Assembly (NCBI RefSeq): GCF_002099425.1
Contig: NW_018343969.1
Coordinates: forward strand, 4,548,001 to 4,612,000
Origin: Phascolarctos cinereus
Lineage: Eukaryota; Chordata; Mammalia; Diprotodontia; Phascolarctidae
Length of the DNA: 64,000 nt
Reading direction: 5' to 3'
Part shown: positions 24,118-35,795 of the stretch, one piece after another
Position numbering within the stretch: position 1 is the first letter of the stretch
How the letters are laid out: every line of letters starts with the position of its first letter
Program-made: the position numbers and the translations under genes
The notes under the pieces: generated by a model
Told to the model about the DNA's origin: nothing
Databases searched by the model: none
What the model saw: only the letters and a program-made list of their open reading frames with translations

Positions 24118-24272
24118 CACAGTAGGACCTGAGTTCAAATCCTGATTCAGATATTTGTTAGCTGCGTGACCCTGAAAAAGTCACTTATCCTTTCTATGCC
24201 GCAGTAACTTTATAAAATGAGAGAGCGGTACTTGATGACCTCTTTGACCTCTTGCAGCTCAAAACCATGACC
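24118..24272 (+). mobile_element. MIR/CORE-SINE
   Basis: Sense body: GACCTGAGTTCAAATCCTGA (B-box region), TAGCTGCGTGACCCTGAAAA, AGTCACTTATCC and GTACTTGATGACCTCTTTGA. Confidence 0.75.
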
Positions 24273-24284
24273 ATGATTATATTT

Positions 24285-24450
24285 GAAAGATTTTATCTCA
24301 AGAATGAAATCGCAAGTCATCTATCCTGTACCTCCTTTGATTTCCAACTCTTTCATTTTGTAGATGAGGAAAGTGAGGCAGAGAGTGAGCAGCATCACTT
24401 ACTGAAAATAAGGCCTAGAAAACAGATCTCCCAATTCCTGGTCTGTGTAA
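24285..24450 (-). mobile_element. MIR/CORE-SINE
   Basis: Antisense copy with CATTTTGTAGATGAGGAAAG, GTGAGGCAGAGAGTGAGC and CTCCCAATTCCTGGTCTGTG, facing the sense SINE just upstream. Confidence 0.65.
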
Positions 24451-26401
24451 TGATGGTTTCACTTAAAGGTATCTTCCCAAATATTGTATTTCTCTCATAT
24501 TTTATGGAAAGATATCCTATAGGTTGTTTTCTTTCATGCCAGTTATCATGCCTATTTAAATAAGCCATGTCAATTGTGCTAATAGTTCCCGTTGATCAGG
24601 TGGTATATATTTTTCCTGACCATTTACTATAGAAATGTTCCTCTATCTCCAACCAGCTATGTCTACACTAGAGTAACAATGCTGCTACAGCAATGTGCAT
24701 TTGTCTAGGTACCCAGTCATCAACCTCATCTCCCTGTCTTTTCTGTTCTCCTTGTCTTTTCTATACTCCCTATCTATCTCCCCAGTTAAGTCTGATTTAA
24801 GGTGAATTGTAGTTACTATTCAGGGTCACTTTACTCCTGATATCATTTTGCAATTTAAAAGCTGTCATGTTTTTACTTTGATTGCAACTTAAAATAGTAT
24901 AACTCCACTCTGAACCTTTTTTTTTTTTGTTGTTGTTAATGATTTGCTGCTTTGGGACTTCTGCATTTACTGAACATTGTCTATAATGTAAAAGATCCCT
25001 AAATTCTCTGGATCCCTTGGGATGACTTCTCTTAATTTGTAGTTTTCAGTCCTTGAAATGTATTATTTTGTTTGATCCTTTGGGCATGATAGTCAGTTGT
25101 TGAAATTAGGCTGACGTTTGAAAGACATGATTATGTCTTATTTAAATTAATCATTTTGAAATAGATTTCCCTTTTGCTAAAAGTGTGTAAAGGCCTCTTT
25201 CGTAAAGATCTTCATATTTGCACATTGCTTTAGCATTAGAGAGACACACTCAATGGAAAAAGAGTTATGAATTACCTGTCCTAGTGGGTCATGCATAGGC
25301 AGAGAAAGTGGGAGCATCACTGGGAGGTCAGGAAGCATAGCTGAAAGAAATGTGAAGGAAACCAAGAAAAGAAGGGGGAAATAAGGATAGTAGATCTCTC
25401 TTAACTCCTTCCTACCCAACTGATATGCCTTATGCCTAAACATGTCCTTCCTTGATTTGATGCTAGAATGCATGCAGATGCAGCAGTATTGTTTCATTCT
25501 TCTTGCCAGTATCTGACTTGGAATTTGATTCTTTGGGGTCCTGCCAGTCTTTAAAAACCTTTTCCTTTTGTGATTCAGATAGAGTTCACAAATTTCTCTT
25601 GTTGTGAGTAGCAATGGTGACTTAGGTATTGAATGTAAAAGGTTTTATAGTCTGTGGAGAAAATAATGAACCCGCCCTGACCTGCTTCCCTAAACTGGGA
25701 TCTTGGCTCGTAGCAGTGATATAAGGCCTAAGGTTGGTCAAGACTTGGGACCTTTTGTATTTGGGAGGTAACAAGCTTTAGAGACAATATGAGTTTTTGC
25801 TGTTTAACATAATCTTTCTGCTATCTACCTTTTCTTCTTATTGTAAGTAAATTGACCTTTTCCACTTGTGATATGCCATGTGATTAGTATTTATAAAATC
25901 AGGGAGAAGAGATTTGGAGAAAGGAAAGACAATTACTAAGTTCTTGGGCTATTATCCAGATATATATGATTATCCAGGGGCAACAGAAGGTACCTGACAC
26001 AAATGCATAAAAATTCCTTTTCTGGCCTCTTGTTTTTCTTCCACAATCAGACACTATTGAAATATGAACTGAATGACTTCTCAGGGATCTCCCTGTTCTG
26101 GGATTCTATAAATGTGTACAGGATATATTATGGGAAAATGGGACATGTTGTGGCTAAGGGCTTCCTTGATTCTTTTTCAGTTGTGTTTAACTGATATTAT
26201 TTGATTATAGGACTATTCTGACTGATCAAAGAACATTCTAAGAGGTGACACTGTGAGAAATATCTGCACTGATGTGTCATTTTTTTCTTTTGCCACTTTC
26301 TTTGGGAAGTTACTTAATGCAGACATTCTTTTGTGTGTGTTTGCTAGATTCCAAATGAAATAATTTATTTTGGCCGATTCTTTTAGCTCACATAAATCAT
26401 T
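24451..26401. other. Unassigned sequence
   Basis: No recognised repeat. A 145-codon minus-strand open frame at 25614-25177 has no domain, signal or family resemblance that I can see. Confidence 0.45.
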
Positions 26402-26575
26402 GTAGTGCTGTGGAAGGAGCATGAGACTGGAGTCAGGAGATCTGCATTCCCTTCCAATTTTGCCATTCACTTTCTCTATGACCTTGGGGAAGAAAATACC
26501 TCTCATTCTGGAATTAATTTTGGCATTTGTAAAACTAGTGGGATTAGACTAGCTGATGACCCTGAGTTTAATATT
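26402..26575 (+). mobile_element. MIR/CORE-SINE
   Basis: Sense SINE: GTGGAAGGAGCATGAGACTG, GGAGTCAGGAGATCTGCATT, TCTATGACCTTGGGGAAG and GGGATTAGACTAGCTGATGA. Confidence 0.7.
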
Positions 26576-26584
26576 ATCAATCTA

Positions 26585-26762
26585 GAATTGGAAAAGACCC
26601 CAGAGGCCATATAGTCCAGTCCTTTTTTATAAAAGAGGAAACTGAGACATGATATTAATTGACTTGTCTGAAGTCCCCCAGGTAATAAACATCAGAGGTA
26701 GAATTTGAACCAGGAAATCAGAGTCCATAGCTAGTGTTCATATTATTGTACCATGTTACCCC
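26585..26762 (-). mobile_element. MIR/CORE-SINE
   Basis: Antisense copy: GAATTGGAAAAGACCCCAGA, TATAGTCCAGTCC, AAGAGGAAACTGAGACATGA and GAACCAGGAAATCAGAGTCC, ending in a TGTACCATGTTACCC head. It pairs with the sense copy immediately upstream. Confidence 0.7.
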
Positions 26763-26784
26763 TCTCCTTTTGGGCTCTAAAATT

Positions 26785-27060
26785 ATATGACCCTGCCTGG
26801 CATATAATAGGTGCTTACTGAATGCTTGTCATTTGCCTAAGAAGCCCTCCTCTCCTTCAAGTCTTAGATCAAGCAGCATCTTCTGTGTGAGGCCTTCTGA
26901 TCTGCCATCCCCAATGAGGTGCTAATGACCTTCTTACCAAATCTTCTTTTATCTATTTTGTATATAACTGTATTCATACAGGTCATCTTTTCCTGCTACG
27001 CTACACTATCTTGATTCCAAGGAATGCTTTTGTTTCTTGTTTTCTTTGGGAAGTGGGTCC
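26785..27060 (+). mobile_element. L2 LINE fragment
   Basis: Sense L2 pieces. An L2 3' end (CCTGCCTGGCATATAATAGG) is followed by an internal part (AAGCCCTCCTCTCCTTCAAG, GTGAGGCCTTCTGATCTGCC). Confidence 0.6.
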
Positions 27061-27639
27061 TTATAAATGTGCTTTGATAGATTAATGGGTATATAGCAAT
27101 CATTTATATATGAGCATTCTTAGTATAAAAAAAAGAATTTGTAATGTGACATAGATTTCTTAGCATAATGAGTAAATAAATAGAAAAAATTTTAAAAGCA
27201 TATTTGACTTTGATCATTGAGGTTCATTTCAGGCCTCCAAGCATTCTGCAATGCATTGGCGCTTCTCTTCAATTGTTAATTGCCCTTGTATCTAGGGACA
27301 CCCATTTGAATTTTCATTGTGTATTCAGGAAGTAATGTTTTTATTTGTTTAGATATTCCAAGAACCTTGAATAATTTCATCAGAGGTATATTTTTGAGGA
27401 TTGTTGAGACTAGAATTCTCTAAAGCATTCTTTTCAGGAGTACATTTAAAAATCTGTTAGAAGTTTCAGCTGCTATCATAAGCTGCTTTTTAGGAAGACA
27501 TATAATTTCTTTTCCTGCCACACTTAGATTACCTATTTGCATTTGCTACCTATCTTTTTGTTTGTTTGCTTTTTGTTTTCTCATTAAAGTATAAGATAGT
27601 CAGTAAACTTTATCATAGAGATTGTCATGTATTTCTAGA
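27061..27639. other. Unassigned sequence
   Basis: No gene or repeat recognised. Confidence 0.4.
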
Positions 27640-27995
27640 AGTCAAGGGTTGGAATGACCTTCCTGCCTGACTCAAATCTCCCCCTCTAAAGCATCTCAGA
27701 ACAGTGGTCATCTGCCCTCTCCTCAAATGCCTCCAGAGATGAGCACATCACTCCCTTTGGAATGAGGGACGAGCTTCTATTTTGGAACAGTTCTGATTGT
27801 TAGAAAATTCTTATATCTGGGGGAAATCTGTCCCTTAATTTCTAAATTATTTCTTAATAATTGGCAAAAATCACCTCTTCTGAAGATGAGGAATAAGCCT
27901 CTCCAGTTCTCCATGTGACAACACTTAAAATATTTGAACTGGACCTCATTTTTGGACTTGAATTCCTTTTCCACCTCCTTCTAACTGAGGTATTC
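27640..27995 (-). mobile_element. L3/CR1-like LINE fragment
   Basis: Antisense CR1-clade 3' region. CATCACTCCCTTTGGAATGA, TTCTGATTGTTAGAAAATTC, GAATAAGCCTCTCCAGTTCT and a final TCTAACTGAGG follow the same order as the related copies at 30755 and 59985. Confidence 0.6.
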
Positions 27996-28094
27996 TGAAG
28001 CCCTTTTGCTAATGGTCCACAAATTTAAAATTTAGGTACTTAAAAGAAAATTCTGACTTCTAAGTTAATTTCTTTACTGTAAAACAGGAAAATG

Positions 28095-28632
28095 AGAAGT
28101 GGAGAATATGTCACCTCCTTTTCTTTCTTCCCACTGCCACTAATTTAGTTCAGGTCTTTATTGCCACCTCCTAAGAGTATTTCAATAGTTTCTTTATAAG
28201 TTTCTTGCCTCTAGTCTCTCCTTCTCCCCTCCTTCCAGTTTATTTATTTACTTATTTTTACTGTGACCATAACATTTTTTTTATATATAGATATAGTCAC
28301 ATCAATTTTCTGCCTAAAAATCTAAAATGATTTTTTTATTGTGCATTGAATGAAAGTTATATTTATTTGCTTGGCTATTGATATACTCTTCTACCACTAT
28401 TTTACTTCTTTCAATCCACTTCCTTCTTAATTTTGGTGATTTCCCTCTAAGATCACACCAATTTTATCTTGTTTGTATCTTCTTTTAGCGTAGTTATTTA
28501 TAGTTGTGTGCCCCCTTAGACTGTGAGCTACCTGAGAGTAGGAACTGTCTTTTGCCTTTCTTTGTATTCTTAGTACTTAGAACTGTGCCTAGTACATAGC
28601 AGGTGTTTAATAAATGATGGCTGACTTACTCA
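28095..28632 (+). mobile_element. L2 LINE, 3' fragment
   Basis: Sense L2: TAGTTCAGGTCTTTATTGCC, TCTTGCCTCTAGTCTCTCC, then the 3' UTR with CTTAGACTGTGAGCTACCTG, TTTGTATTCTTAGTACTTAG and CATAGCAGGTGTTTAATAAA. Confidence 0.75.
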
Positions 28633-28852
28633 TTTATTTTCATACTGTATATTCCAACCAAATCTCTGCCCCTCAAATGAATTGAATTGTTAAGGCTCCA
28701 TGCTTTTGCTCAATCCAGTCAGTAGACTGGAAATGATTTCTCTCCATCTTCACTTGTTAAAATTCTACCAATCCTTTATAGCTTAACTTAATTTTTTTGT
28801 CCATTCAGATGGTGCAATAGTATATTACATGTTGATGTGTATTCTGCTAGTG

Positions 28853-28934
28853 CTTTAATTGAATGGATTCTAGGCCAGCAACTCTTAATTAATTGGCTTT
28901 GGAATCAAAGAAACTTCAAGTTGGTAATGAACTT
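28853..28934 (+). repeat. 82-base dispersed duplicate, copy 1
   Basis: Begins CTTTAATTGAATGGATTCTA. It matches 30711-30792 with about 11 differences by my alignment. It belongs to no repeat family I can name. Confidence 0.75.
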
Positions 28935-29397
28935 AGTTGTGCTATACTATAAGACCCTTCAGGGAAGAGCAATATCTTATTTTAATTTTGTGTCTTCCTT
29001 GGCATCAAGTAGGGTGCTCCACACACAGGGGACACTTAATACATGTTCTTGTACTGAGCAATTAAATTATTGACTTGTTTCTTTATGTCATATATTTTAC
29101 ATTACAATTTTACATATTATTTTAATCCCAAAGTTTTACTTAGAAGTTATGCACTTGGACATACACTAAACCATAGAAAGTTCACCATCTTTGTGCCCCC
29201 ATATACTTAACAAAACTTATCTCAGAGCCCATATCAGATCTAGAGCTACCAAGGCCCTTGGAACAACCATTCTGTGGTTTAGATTTATCCACAAGGAGCT
29301 ATAGCCTAATGTTCTATGAGAAGCTGAGTTGGTATAAGTTATTGGATCTCTGAGGCAAGAGCAGATTTCTTTATTCAGAGCACTATTAGGTTTCTAG

Positions 29398-29545
29398 TAG
29401 AGGACTTGCTTGTAGAATCTGGTTCTAATCTCTTGTGTGACCTAAGGCGAATCATTTGCTGACCTTGAGCCTCTCAGTGCCCCGGTTTCCTCATATGTGA
29501 ACTAGATAACCACTAAGATCCTCTGTCTCTGATTTTCATTTCATA
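29398..29545 (+). mobile_element. MIR/CORE-SINE
   Basis: Sense pieces: TCTTGTGTGACCTAAGGCGA, CTCTCAGTGCCCCGGTTTCC and TAGATAACCACTAAGATCCT. Confidence 0.65.
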
Positions 29546-29931
29546 GGACTAATACAGGCAAAGGCCTTACTTTCTTATCTTACCTACTATTTTGAGTTAG
29601 TATGCTTAATATCTATTGATATCTAATGGTGACAGCCAGCAAGTGCTTTGCTTAATTTTAAATAAGCATACTAATTTTATGCTTAAAATCTCAGCACAAA
29701 AGCACATACATGAATAGGTATGGTGTATTTAGCTTGTCTTTCACAAATTACAGTGAAATTACATTTATAGTAGGATATTTTAAATTGAAAATACAGTGGA
29801 AGTAATAGATATAACATAGAAAGTGAATTGGTTAGAAAAAAAAGGATTATTAGAGTTCAGAGAGTATAAATTTTAGAACTATGTAAAAGTTATTTAGTTC
29901 CTCTGGAAAATGGCCTTCTGGAAGGAAACCT
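29546..29931. other. Unassigned sequence
   Basis: Nothing recognised. Confidence 0.4.
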
Positions 29932-30143
29932 TATATATATATATATGTGTGTGTATATATATATATACACATATATATATACACACATATATACACATAT
30001 ATATACACATATATATACATATATATGTATATATATGTATATATATGTGTATATATATGTGTATATATGTGTATATATATACATATATATGTATATATGT
30101 ATATATGTGTATATATACATATATGTGTGTATATATATATATA
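29932..30143. repeat. Compound (TA)n/(CA)n/(TG)n block
   Basis: About 210 bases of ATATATACACATATATATGT-like alternation with many internal palindromes. All open frames across it are repeat artefacts. Confidence 0.95.
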
Positions 30144-30710
30144 GTGGTTCATTGTCTCTATCTAACCACAGGAAACTAAAACCATGGTTTATCTCATTTG
30201 GCCAGCATTTAAGTCTGAATTGGTTCAAATTTCATATTTAGTCCAGGTGTTTCTTCTGTAAAATGAAGCATCATAAATACATTTCAACTTTATTTTACAT
30301 TGTGATTACATTTTACAAAATGGCATCCCTTCTTCCCTCTTTTTGGAATGTATTCTTATCACTCTTTTTTAGGACTATTTTCTCAAAATCAGTAAGCACA
30401 ACCAACTGAGTTATTTGTACTGCTGTGCCACAGGGAATGCCCTTAGATGATTGTAATACCTGATATTAGTACAGATTTTCAAATCTCTTTCCTCATTAAG
30501 ACTTGGTTTTAATAGGAGCTGCTGACAAATGGCAATGCTGGCTGATTTGAATTTTCCCTTCTTTTTCTACTCATTCTTACTCCCTGGTGGGGTTACTAAA
30601 AAGCATAGCAATTACTTGCAAGGTTCTTTTTTATTTTGTTTTGTTTTGTTTTTTAAGGAGCCAGAATGTTTTGTAAAAGGAAAATCAGCCCCTAGATAAT
30701 CAAGAGTTGA

Positions 30711-30792
30711 CTTTAATTGAATGGATTCTGGGCCAGTAACTTTTAATTAATTGGCTTGGAATCATAGAGTCTTCAAGATGGAAACAAACTTT
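30711..30792 (+). repeat. 82-base dispersed duplicate, copy 2
   Basis: Direct-orientation partner of 28853-28934, 1.86 kb away. Here it runs into an L3/CR1-like fragment. Confidence 0.75.
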
Positions 30793-31095
30793 TATATCAT
30801 CCAGTCCCACCTCACGCCCAGTGCATTATTGACAGTTTGTCATCTAACTTCCACTTGAAGACTTCCATTGATGTGGCACTCACTAGTTTATAAGGCACAT
30901 TTTATGGGTCTAATTGTTTAAAAACCCTCCCTTCATTGAAATCAATTTCCATTTAGTTTATGCTCACTAGTCCTAGTTCATTCTTCTCCTTCTAAATAAC
31001 AGCTCTTCAAATATTTCAAAGCAGGGATCATATTGTTCTAATGACTCTATTCACTAAGATAGATGCCTCCAGTTCCTTCCATTGTTCCTCACTTG
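30755..31095 (-). mobile_element. L3/CR1-like LINE fragment
   Basis: Antisense 3' part: AATCATAGAGTCTTCAAGAT (complement of the CR1-type terminus), CATCCAGTCCCACCTC, CTTCCATTGATGTGGCACTC, TCTAATTGTTTAAAAACC and CAGTTCCTTCCATTGTTCCT. Confidence 0.65.
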
Positions 31096-31200
31096 AAAAA
31101 AATTTTATGCAATTAAGTGCCTTAACTGACATTCACTCAACCCCCTTCTTGCTTTTATTCTTTCTGTATGTATGTATGTGTGCACATGTGTGTGAGAGAA

Positions 31201-31202
<2 letters not shown>

Positions 31203-31268
<66 letters not shown>
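31203..31268. repeat. (GA)n microsatellite
   Basis: Uninterrupted GA run of more than 30 units. It is a homopurine strand that can form triplex DNA. Confidence 0.97.
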
Positions 31269-31271
<3 letters not shown>

Positions 31272-32404
31272 ATTTAGACATCTAAGTTGTAAGGGTATAA
31301 GTGATCTTGTGTTATTGGACCATTTGGGGGGGGCATATCATCCATGTATCTAAAACTATTAAAATGTATTATTTATACTTAGGAAGCAGAATGTTTCTTA
31401 AATAAAGGAAAATTGGAGAACAGAATCCAATCATTCTAGATAGTCAATACAGGTTACTGCTGAAAAGTCCGTTGTTCCCAACTTGTTCCTAAGTCTTTTT
31501 GGTCTAGATTGTCAACTCTAGGTTATCCCTAATTTGTCAGATATCTTGTAGCTTTCTATTTTCTTTCGTTCTCTTCATTGCAAACTGTAATAAAGTCTTT
31601 CAAAATGTAGATAATTCAACTCTTATCTGCACTAAGAACTTCGATGTTTTCAAAAATATTGTCAATGAATCATCAAGGAAATTTGCACTGATCCAGTTTA
31701 TTTCAGTGACTTATATGGAACTTAAAAGTTGTGTGTCAGAAACAACTCTCAACAATGAATCTGTTCTCAATATGGAATAGGTCCCTTGCAACTCATTTAA
31801 AGGCAGGTTTCCCATTGACTTAAAAGACAGCTTAGGTGCTGTGGTCATAGTCTCTATATAATTATGCTACTAGTGAGTCCTGTGGGATATATAAGAAAAT
31901 AAGAACTGGACTGTAAAGAGACCAGTATAGTTAGTTTAGTACTTGGATCTTTGTTTCCAAAGTTTTGCTCCCTGAGTATAAAATTACAGGTCCCAACAAT
32001 TTTTAAAAATTAGATTGAATTCATGAACTATGAAATTAAGCTACTATTTTGTACGTTCTTCTTTTCTTAAGTCTTTAAAATTATAAAAGAACTGTTAAAA
32101 TTGTAAAATACAGAGAAGGAAGGAAATGGGACTCCATCGTGATATAGAGAGGACTTTTTGAGTAAGCAAATTGGATCAATAGCCTTTTGGTTTTTGCTCT
32201 AAAGGGTGAGACTGTGTTTGAACTGTCTTTTGATCTGACTGAGAAAAGCTGGTACTATATGTTCATAAAAGAGGAAACAGGCAAATTGCAGCAGGATATA
32301 GTTTTCAGAATAGGAATTAACAATAAAGAGTATGGAAATTATCTAATCCAGCTGACTTAATCTTCTCAGACATTTTCTTGATTTGACTCAGTTCAATAGC
32401 TAAG
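31269..32404. other. Unassigned sequence
   Basis: No gene or repeat recognised. Confidence 0.45.
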
Positions 32405-32660
32405 AGTAACTAGGCAGTGCAGTGGATGGAGTACAGGGCCTGGAGTCAGGAAGACTTCTTCCTGAGTTCAAATCAGGCTTCAGACACTTACTAGCTGTGT
32501 GACCCTGGGCAAGTCATTTAATCCTGTTTGCCTCAGTTCCTTATCTGTAAAATGAGCTGGAGAAAGAAATGGTAAAACCTTCCAGTATCTTGGCAAGAAA
32601 GCCCCAGAAGGGGTCATGAAGAATCAGACATGACTGAGAAATGACTCAACAACAATAAAA
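32405..32660 (+). mobile_element. CORE/MIR-like SINE with RTE/BovB-type tail (MAR1-like)
   Basis: Full-length sense copy: CAGTGCAGTGGATGGAGTAC (box A region), CCTGAGTTCAAATCAGGCTT (box B region), CTAGCTGTGTGACCCTGGGC (CORE), GAGCTGGAGAAAGAAATGGT, then the LINE-like tail with TATCTTGGCAAGAAAGCCCC, GGGTCATGAAGAATCAGACA and CAACAACAATAAAA. Confidence 0.88.
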
Positions 32661-32661
32661 T

Positions 32662-32745
32662 GCGTAAGGCACCATACTAGGCCCCGAGAACACAAAGAGA
32701 AAAATGAAACAATTCCTCTCCTTAAGATGTCTTTCATTCTTTGGA
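32662..32745 (-). mobile_element. L2 LINE 3'-end fragment
   Basis: Antisense pieces AAGGCACCATACTAGGCCCC and CCTCTCCTTAAGATGTCTTT lie directly after the SINE, which may have inserted into this L2. Confidence 0.5.
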
Positions 32746-32804
32746 AGGTAGAGATGTCATGAGGACTGAAATGCCTTGTTCATAAATATAGACATACTCA
32801 GGAT

Positions 32805-32805
<1 letters not shown>

Positions 32806-32847
<42 letters not shown>
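32806..32847. repeat. (CA)n microsatellite
   Basis: CA repeat of about 20 units. Confidence 0.97.
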
Positions 32848-32849
<2 letters not shown>

Positions 32850-35639
32850 TCTGCAACAGTGGAAAAATTGAGGATGAATGTCAGTTACCGTGTCCTTGCT
32901 TGATGTCAATTTGCCAAATGCCAGGGGTCATGGCAGCTGGCTTCTAGGCAGCTTGAGAACAGGTGGCCCAGTTTGGAATGCAGTTAACATAATGTTTGTA
33001 GCCCCTGAATTAGGGACAGTTGAAGAAAATCTTTTGAGGAATGTCACTGACCTTCTTGGGGACATCTACCACTATTACAGACCCTCTAAGCTGTTTTTGT
33101 ACCTTGTCTATCAAACTCTATCATCTACCAAAATGCTGCAGAGGCCCAGTTGCATATTGTGGATTTCATCTGTGAGGGTTCACACCATAAACCTTATTTC
33201 CACTGCAATTGCTTATGCATTATATAATAGATGGCCTTCTCCTGCCAAAGGCAATTTTGAGTTATCAGACTTGGGATATGTTCACTCTGCATGTAAAACA
33301 TCTTTTCTTTTAAAGTTTTATTAGTCATTTTCAAATTGGCTGGATTAAATATAAGTTTTTGTATGTGTTTGGGAAATAGAAAATGGTTTTGGATTTTGAA
33401 ATTTAAATTTTGGCCAAGCATCATACAGGATGTGGCCTGGTTTCAAAATGTTTATTTGAACCAAAAATTTAACTGGAATTGAGTGTTGTACTTTCTGGAA
33501 AATGTTCATTACAATTTTACTGCAAACTTTTTGTTTTTTGCACCTGAAATATATATATTTACATAGTTGGATCAGGATTTCTTTCCCATTCATTTTAAAG
33601 TATGTATTAAATTCACTATGTATGTTTTTCTGGAGGAAAGTAGATTTCATAAGGTCTTCAAATGGGATTTCTTCTTATATACTCTGATATCTCAAATTAT
33701 ATTTATATTAGTTGGCCAATATAATTGCATAAATAAAATCTTAATGTAATTTTATTAATGTTTCTTTTTATATTGTGGTCTAATTAGCCTTAAGAAAGTG
33801 AAAGCTTAGGTAAAACTGATGCTAAAAAAAATCTTTCATCATAGTTTTTATGTTTTGTTTCCTTTCAGAGAAAATTTGTTAAGAATTTTTCTCAATTTAT
33901 ACCATTCATTATCAAGGAAGAAGTATAGTCTTAGAAATGTTTGGCAATTAGAATTTTTATTAAATGTTGATGAAAGAAGTTGAAGAAAATTATAACTAGA
34001 TGAAACCCTGAAAAAGATGGAAATTACTTTTTTTATCAGCATATAAGAACATGTGACTTATAATATACTTGTTGCTTTGTAATTTTAGAAATATTGTGTC
34101 TTAGACCATAGAATCTATGCTTTACTATTACCATAGAACTATAAACCTTGGAAAATACCTCATAGTCTATGTACATTATCTACCTACTACAGGCAAAAAT
34201 CCAAGATGTGTGTGGCCTATTTTAAAACATCCTTAGGGAAGATTTTACAATTTTCCTAAATAATCTGCTGTGGTATTTAACAATACATACAATCATAAAT
34301 TTTTCTTCTCACTATGATTTTAACCTAATTTTATTGTTTTATCTTTAGTAGAAATGGAAGATTGATGAATTAAATGCAATTAAGACACTTCTTAATTTTG
34401 CTTTTCCTCAGATAATATGTTTTCCCCCCTCTTTTTCTTCTGCCTTTGCTATTGGGTATGCCGAAAATGACCAATGTAGTCAGATAAGGAGTATTATCTA
34501 GTGAATTTTACATGCTTAATATAGTATTCATTAAAATATAATTAGTGATAACATTTGAAATTATGTTATTGATTTATATTTTCATTTTTCTTTATCCTAT
34601 TTTGACACCTGACTCAGTCATATCCTTTTTAGTGTTTGGGTCTAGAATTACCCTTCCTAATGCTATCTCACAATTCAATATTTTTTTTTTCCTGAAGGTG
34701 ACAGATCATATGTGGGCATATCATATTTCATAAGTTTGTTCATCCAGAGAGTTACTTTTTCTTGTAACAAATATTTATTGAACACTCAGCCATCAAGGTC
34801 ACTATTTTTATCCATCAAACTAAAGAAACTAAAATTCAACTAAACATAATTGCATTTAAATACAACCTTTTAAAAGCACTAAATCTATCAAAATTTCTAT
34901 GTTATTACAGTGGACCTGCTCATACCTGACACACCTCATATGCATACATCTGTGAGGAATGTTTGTCTTGGGAGCTGATAGTTGATAAATGATAAATGAG
35001 TACTTTCAAATAAACTATTATTTATTGGAATAAGACATATAGAGGTAGAAAACATACTTAGTGATACTTTGGTGATACTTAGTGATACCATGATATTTTT
35101 TGAGCATTCTGTGGAGCAAAATATAACTTTAGGGCTATAGCTCTAGTTACATATCTAAATATGGTCAAATGGAGAAAAAATATGGATAAAAGAAAGCATA
35201 AGCAATTGTATCTCATTATTCAGGAAAGCAATTCAGTTAATGTCGCTTCTTGACTAGTCTCTTCATAGTGTTTCTTTATACAATAAAAATTGCTGACTTC
35301 TTTCAGGAAATGGCTCTTAAGACTTTCTCAAAGATGATAGTTAACTACGTCAGTCTCTCAGGAAAGTTTTCCTCATGCTTTAGCTCTGTTCCCCACACAA
35401 TCTCTCACCAGCTGTAATAATTTATTTTCCAAATGATGTTTAAATTGACACTTTCCCCAAGAATCCATTCCCTCTCAAAAATATAACATCTATAGTCTCT
35501 GTGGAAGAGGCTATTGAAGTCAGTGTTATATAAGCACCCACTACAAGCAGAATATTGGATTAAGTCCTGGGAGGTATTCAAAATTTAGTTAAGGCATGGT
35601 TACCCTTAATAAAACTTTCAATGAAACAGGAGTCCCATC
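32848..35639. other. Unassigned sequence with one chance-length open frame
   Basis: Non-repetitive, AT-rich. The longest frame, 148 codons at 32878-33324 on the plus strand, begins MSVTVSLLDVNLPNARGHGS. It shows no domain, no signal peptide and no splice or promoter context that I can see, and a frame of this length is not surprising in 64 kb. I call no gene. Confidence 0.4.
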
Positions 35640-35795
35640 TTTGAAAGCAGCAAAATGACCTAGATCAAGTAATGTGACCTTCCTCATCCTCCGTTTCTTC
35701 ATCTGTCAAAAGTTGATACCTGCATTACTGGCCTTTTAGGATTGTTGTGTGGATCATGTGAGATGACATTTTTGTAGCCAAAACTAGGGCAAGAT
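35640..35795 (+). mobile_element. MIR SINE
   Basis: Sense MIR 3' half: CCTCATCCTCCGTTTCTTCA, TCTGTCAAAAGTTGATACCT and AGGATTGTTGTGTGGATCAT. Confidence 0.6.

Noticed and set aside
25177-25614. 145-codon minus-strand open frame with a hydrophobic stretch
   Set aside because: No family resemblance and no gene context. The hydrophobic part follows from pyrimidine-rich DNA.
32405-32660. tRNA genes suggested by box A/B-like sequence in SINE heads
   Set aside because: No cloverleaf fold or CCA-end structure. These are SINE promoters.
32878-33324. 148-codon open frame, longest outside repeats on the plus strand
   Set aside because: No recognisable domain, signal or splice structure, and one frame of this length is roughly what chance allows in 64 kb of six-frame AT-rich sequence.
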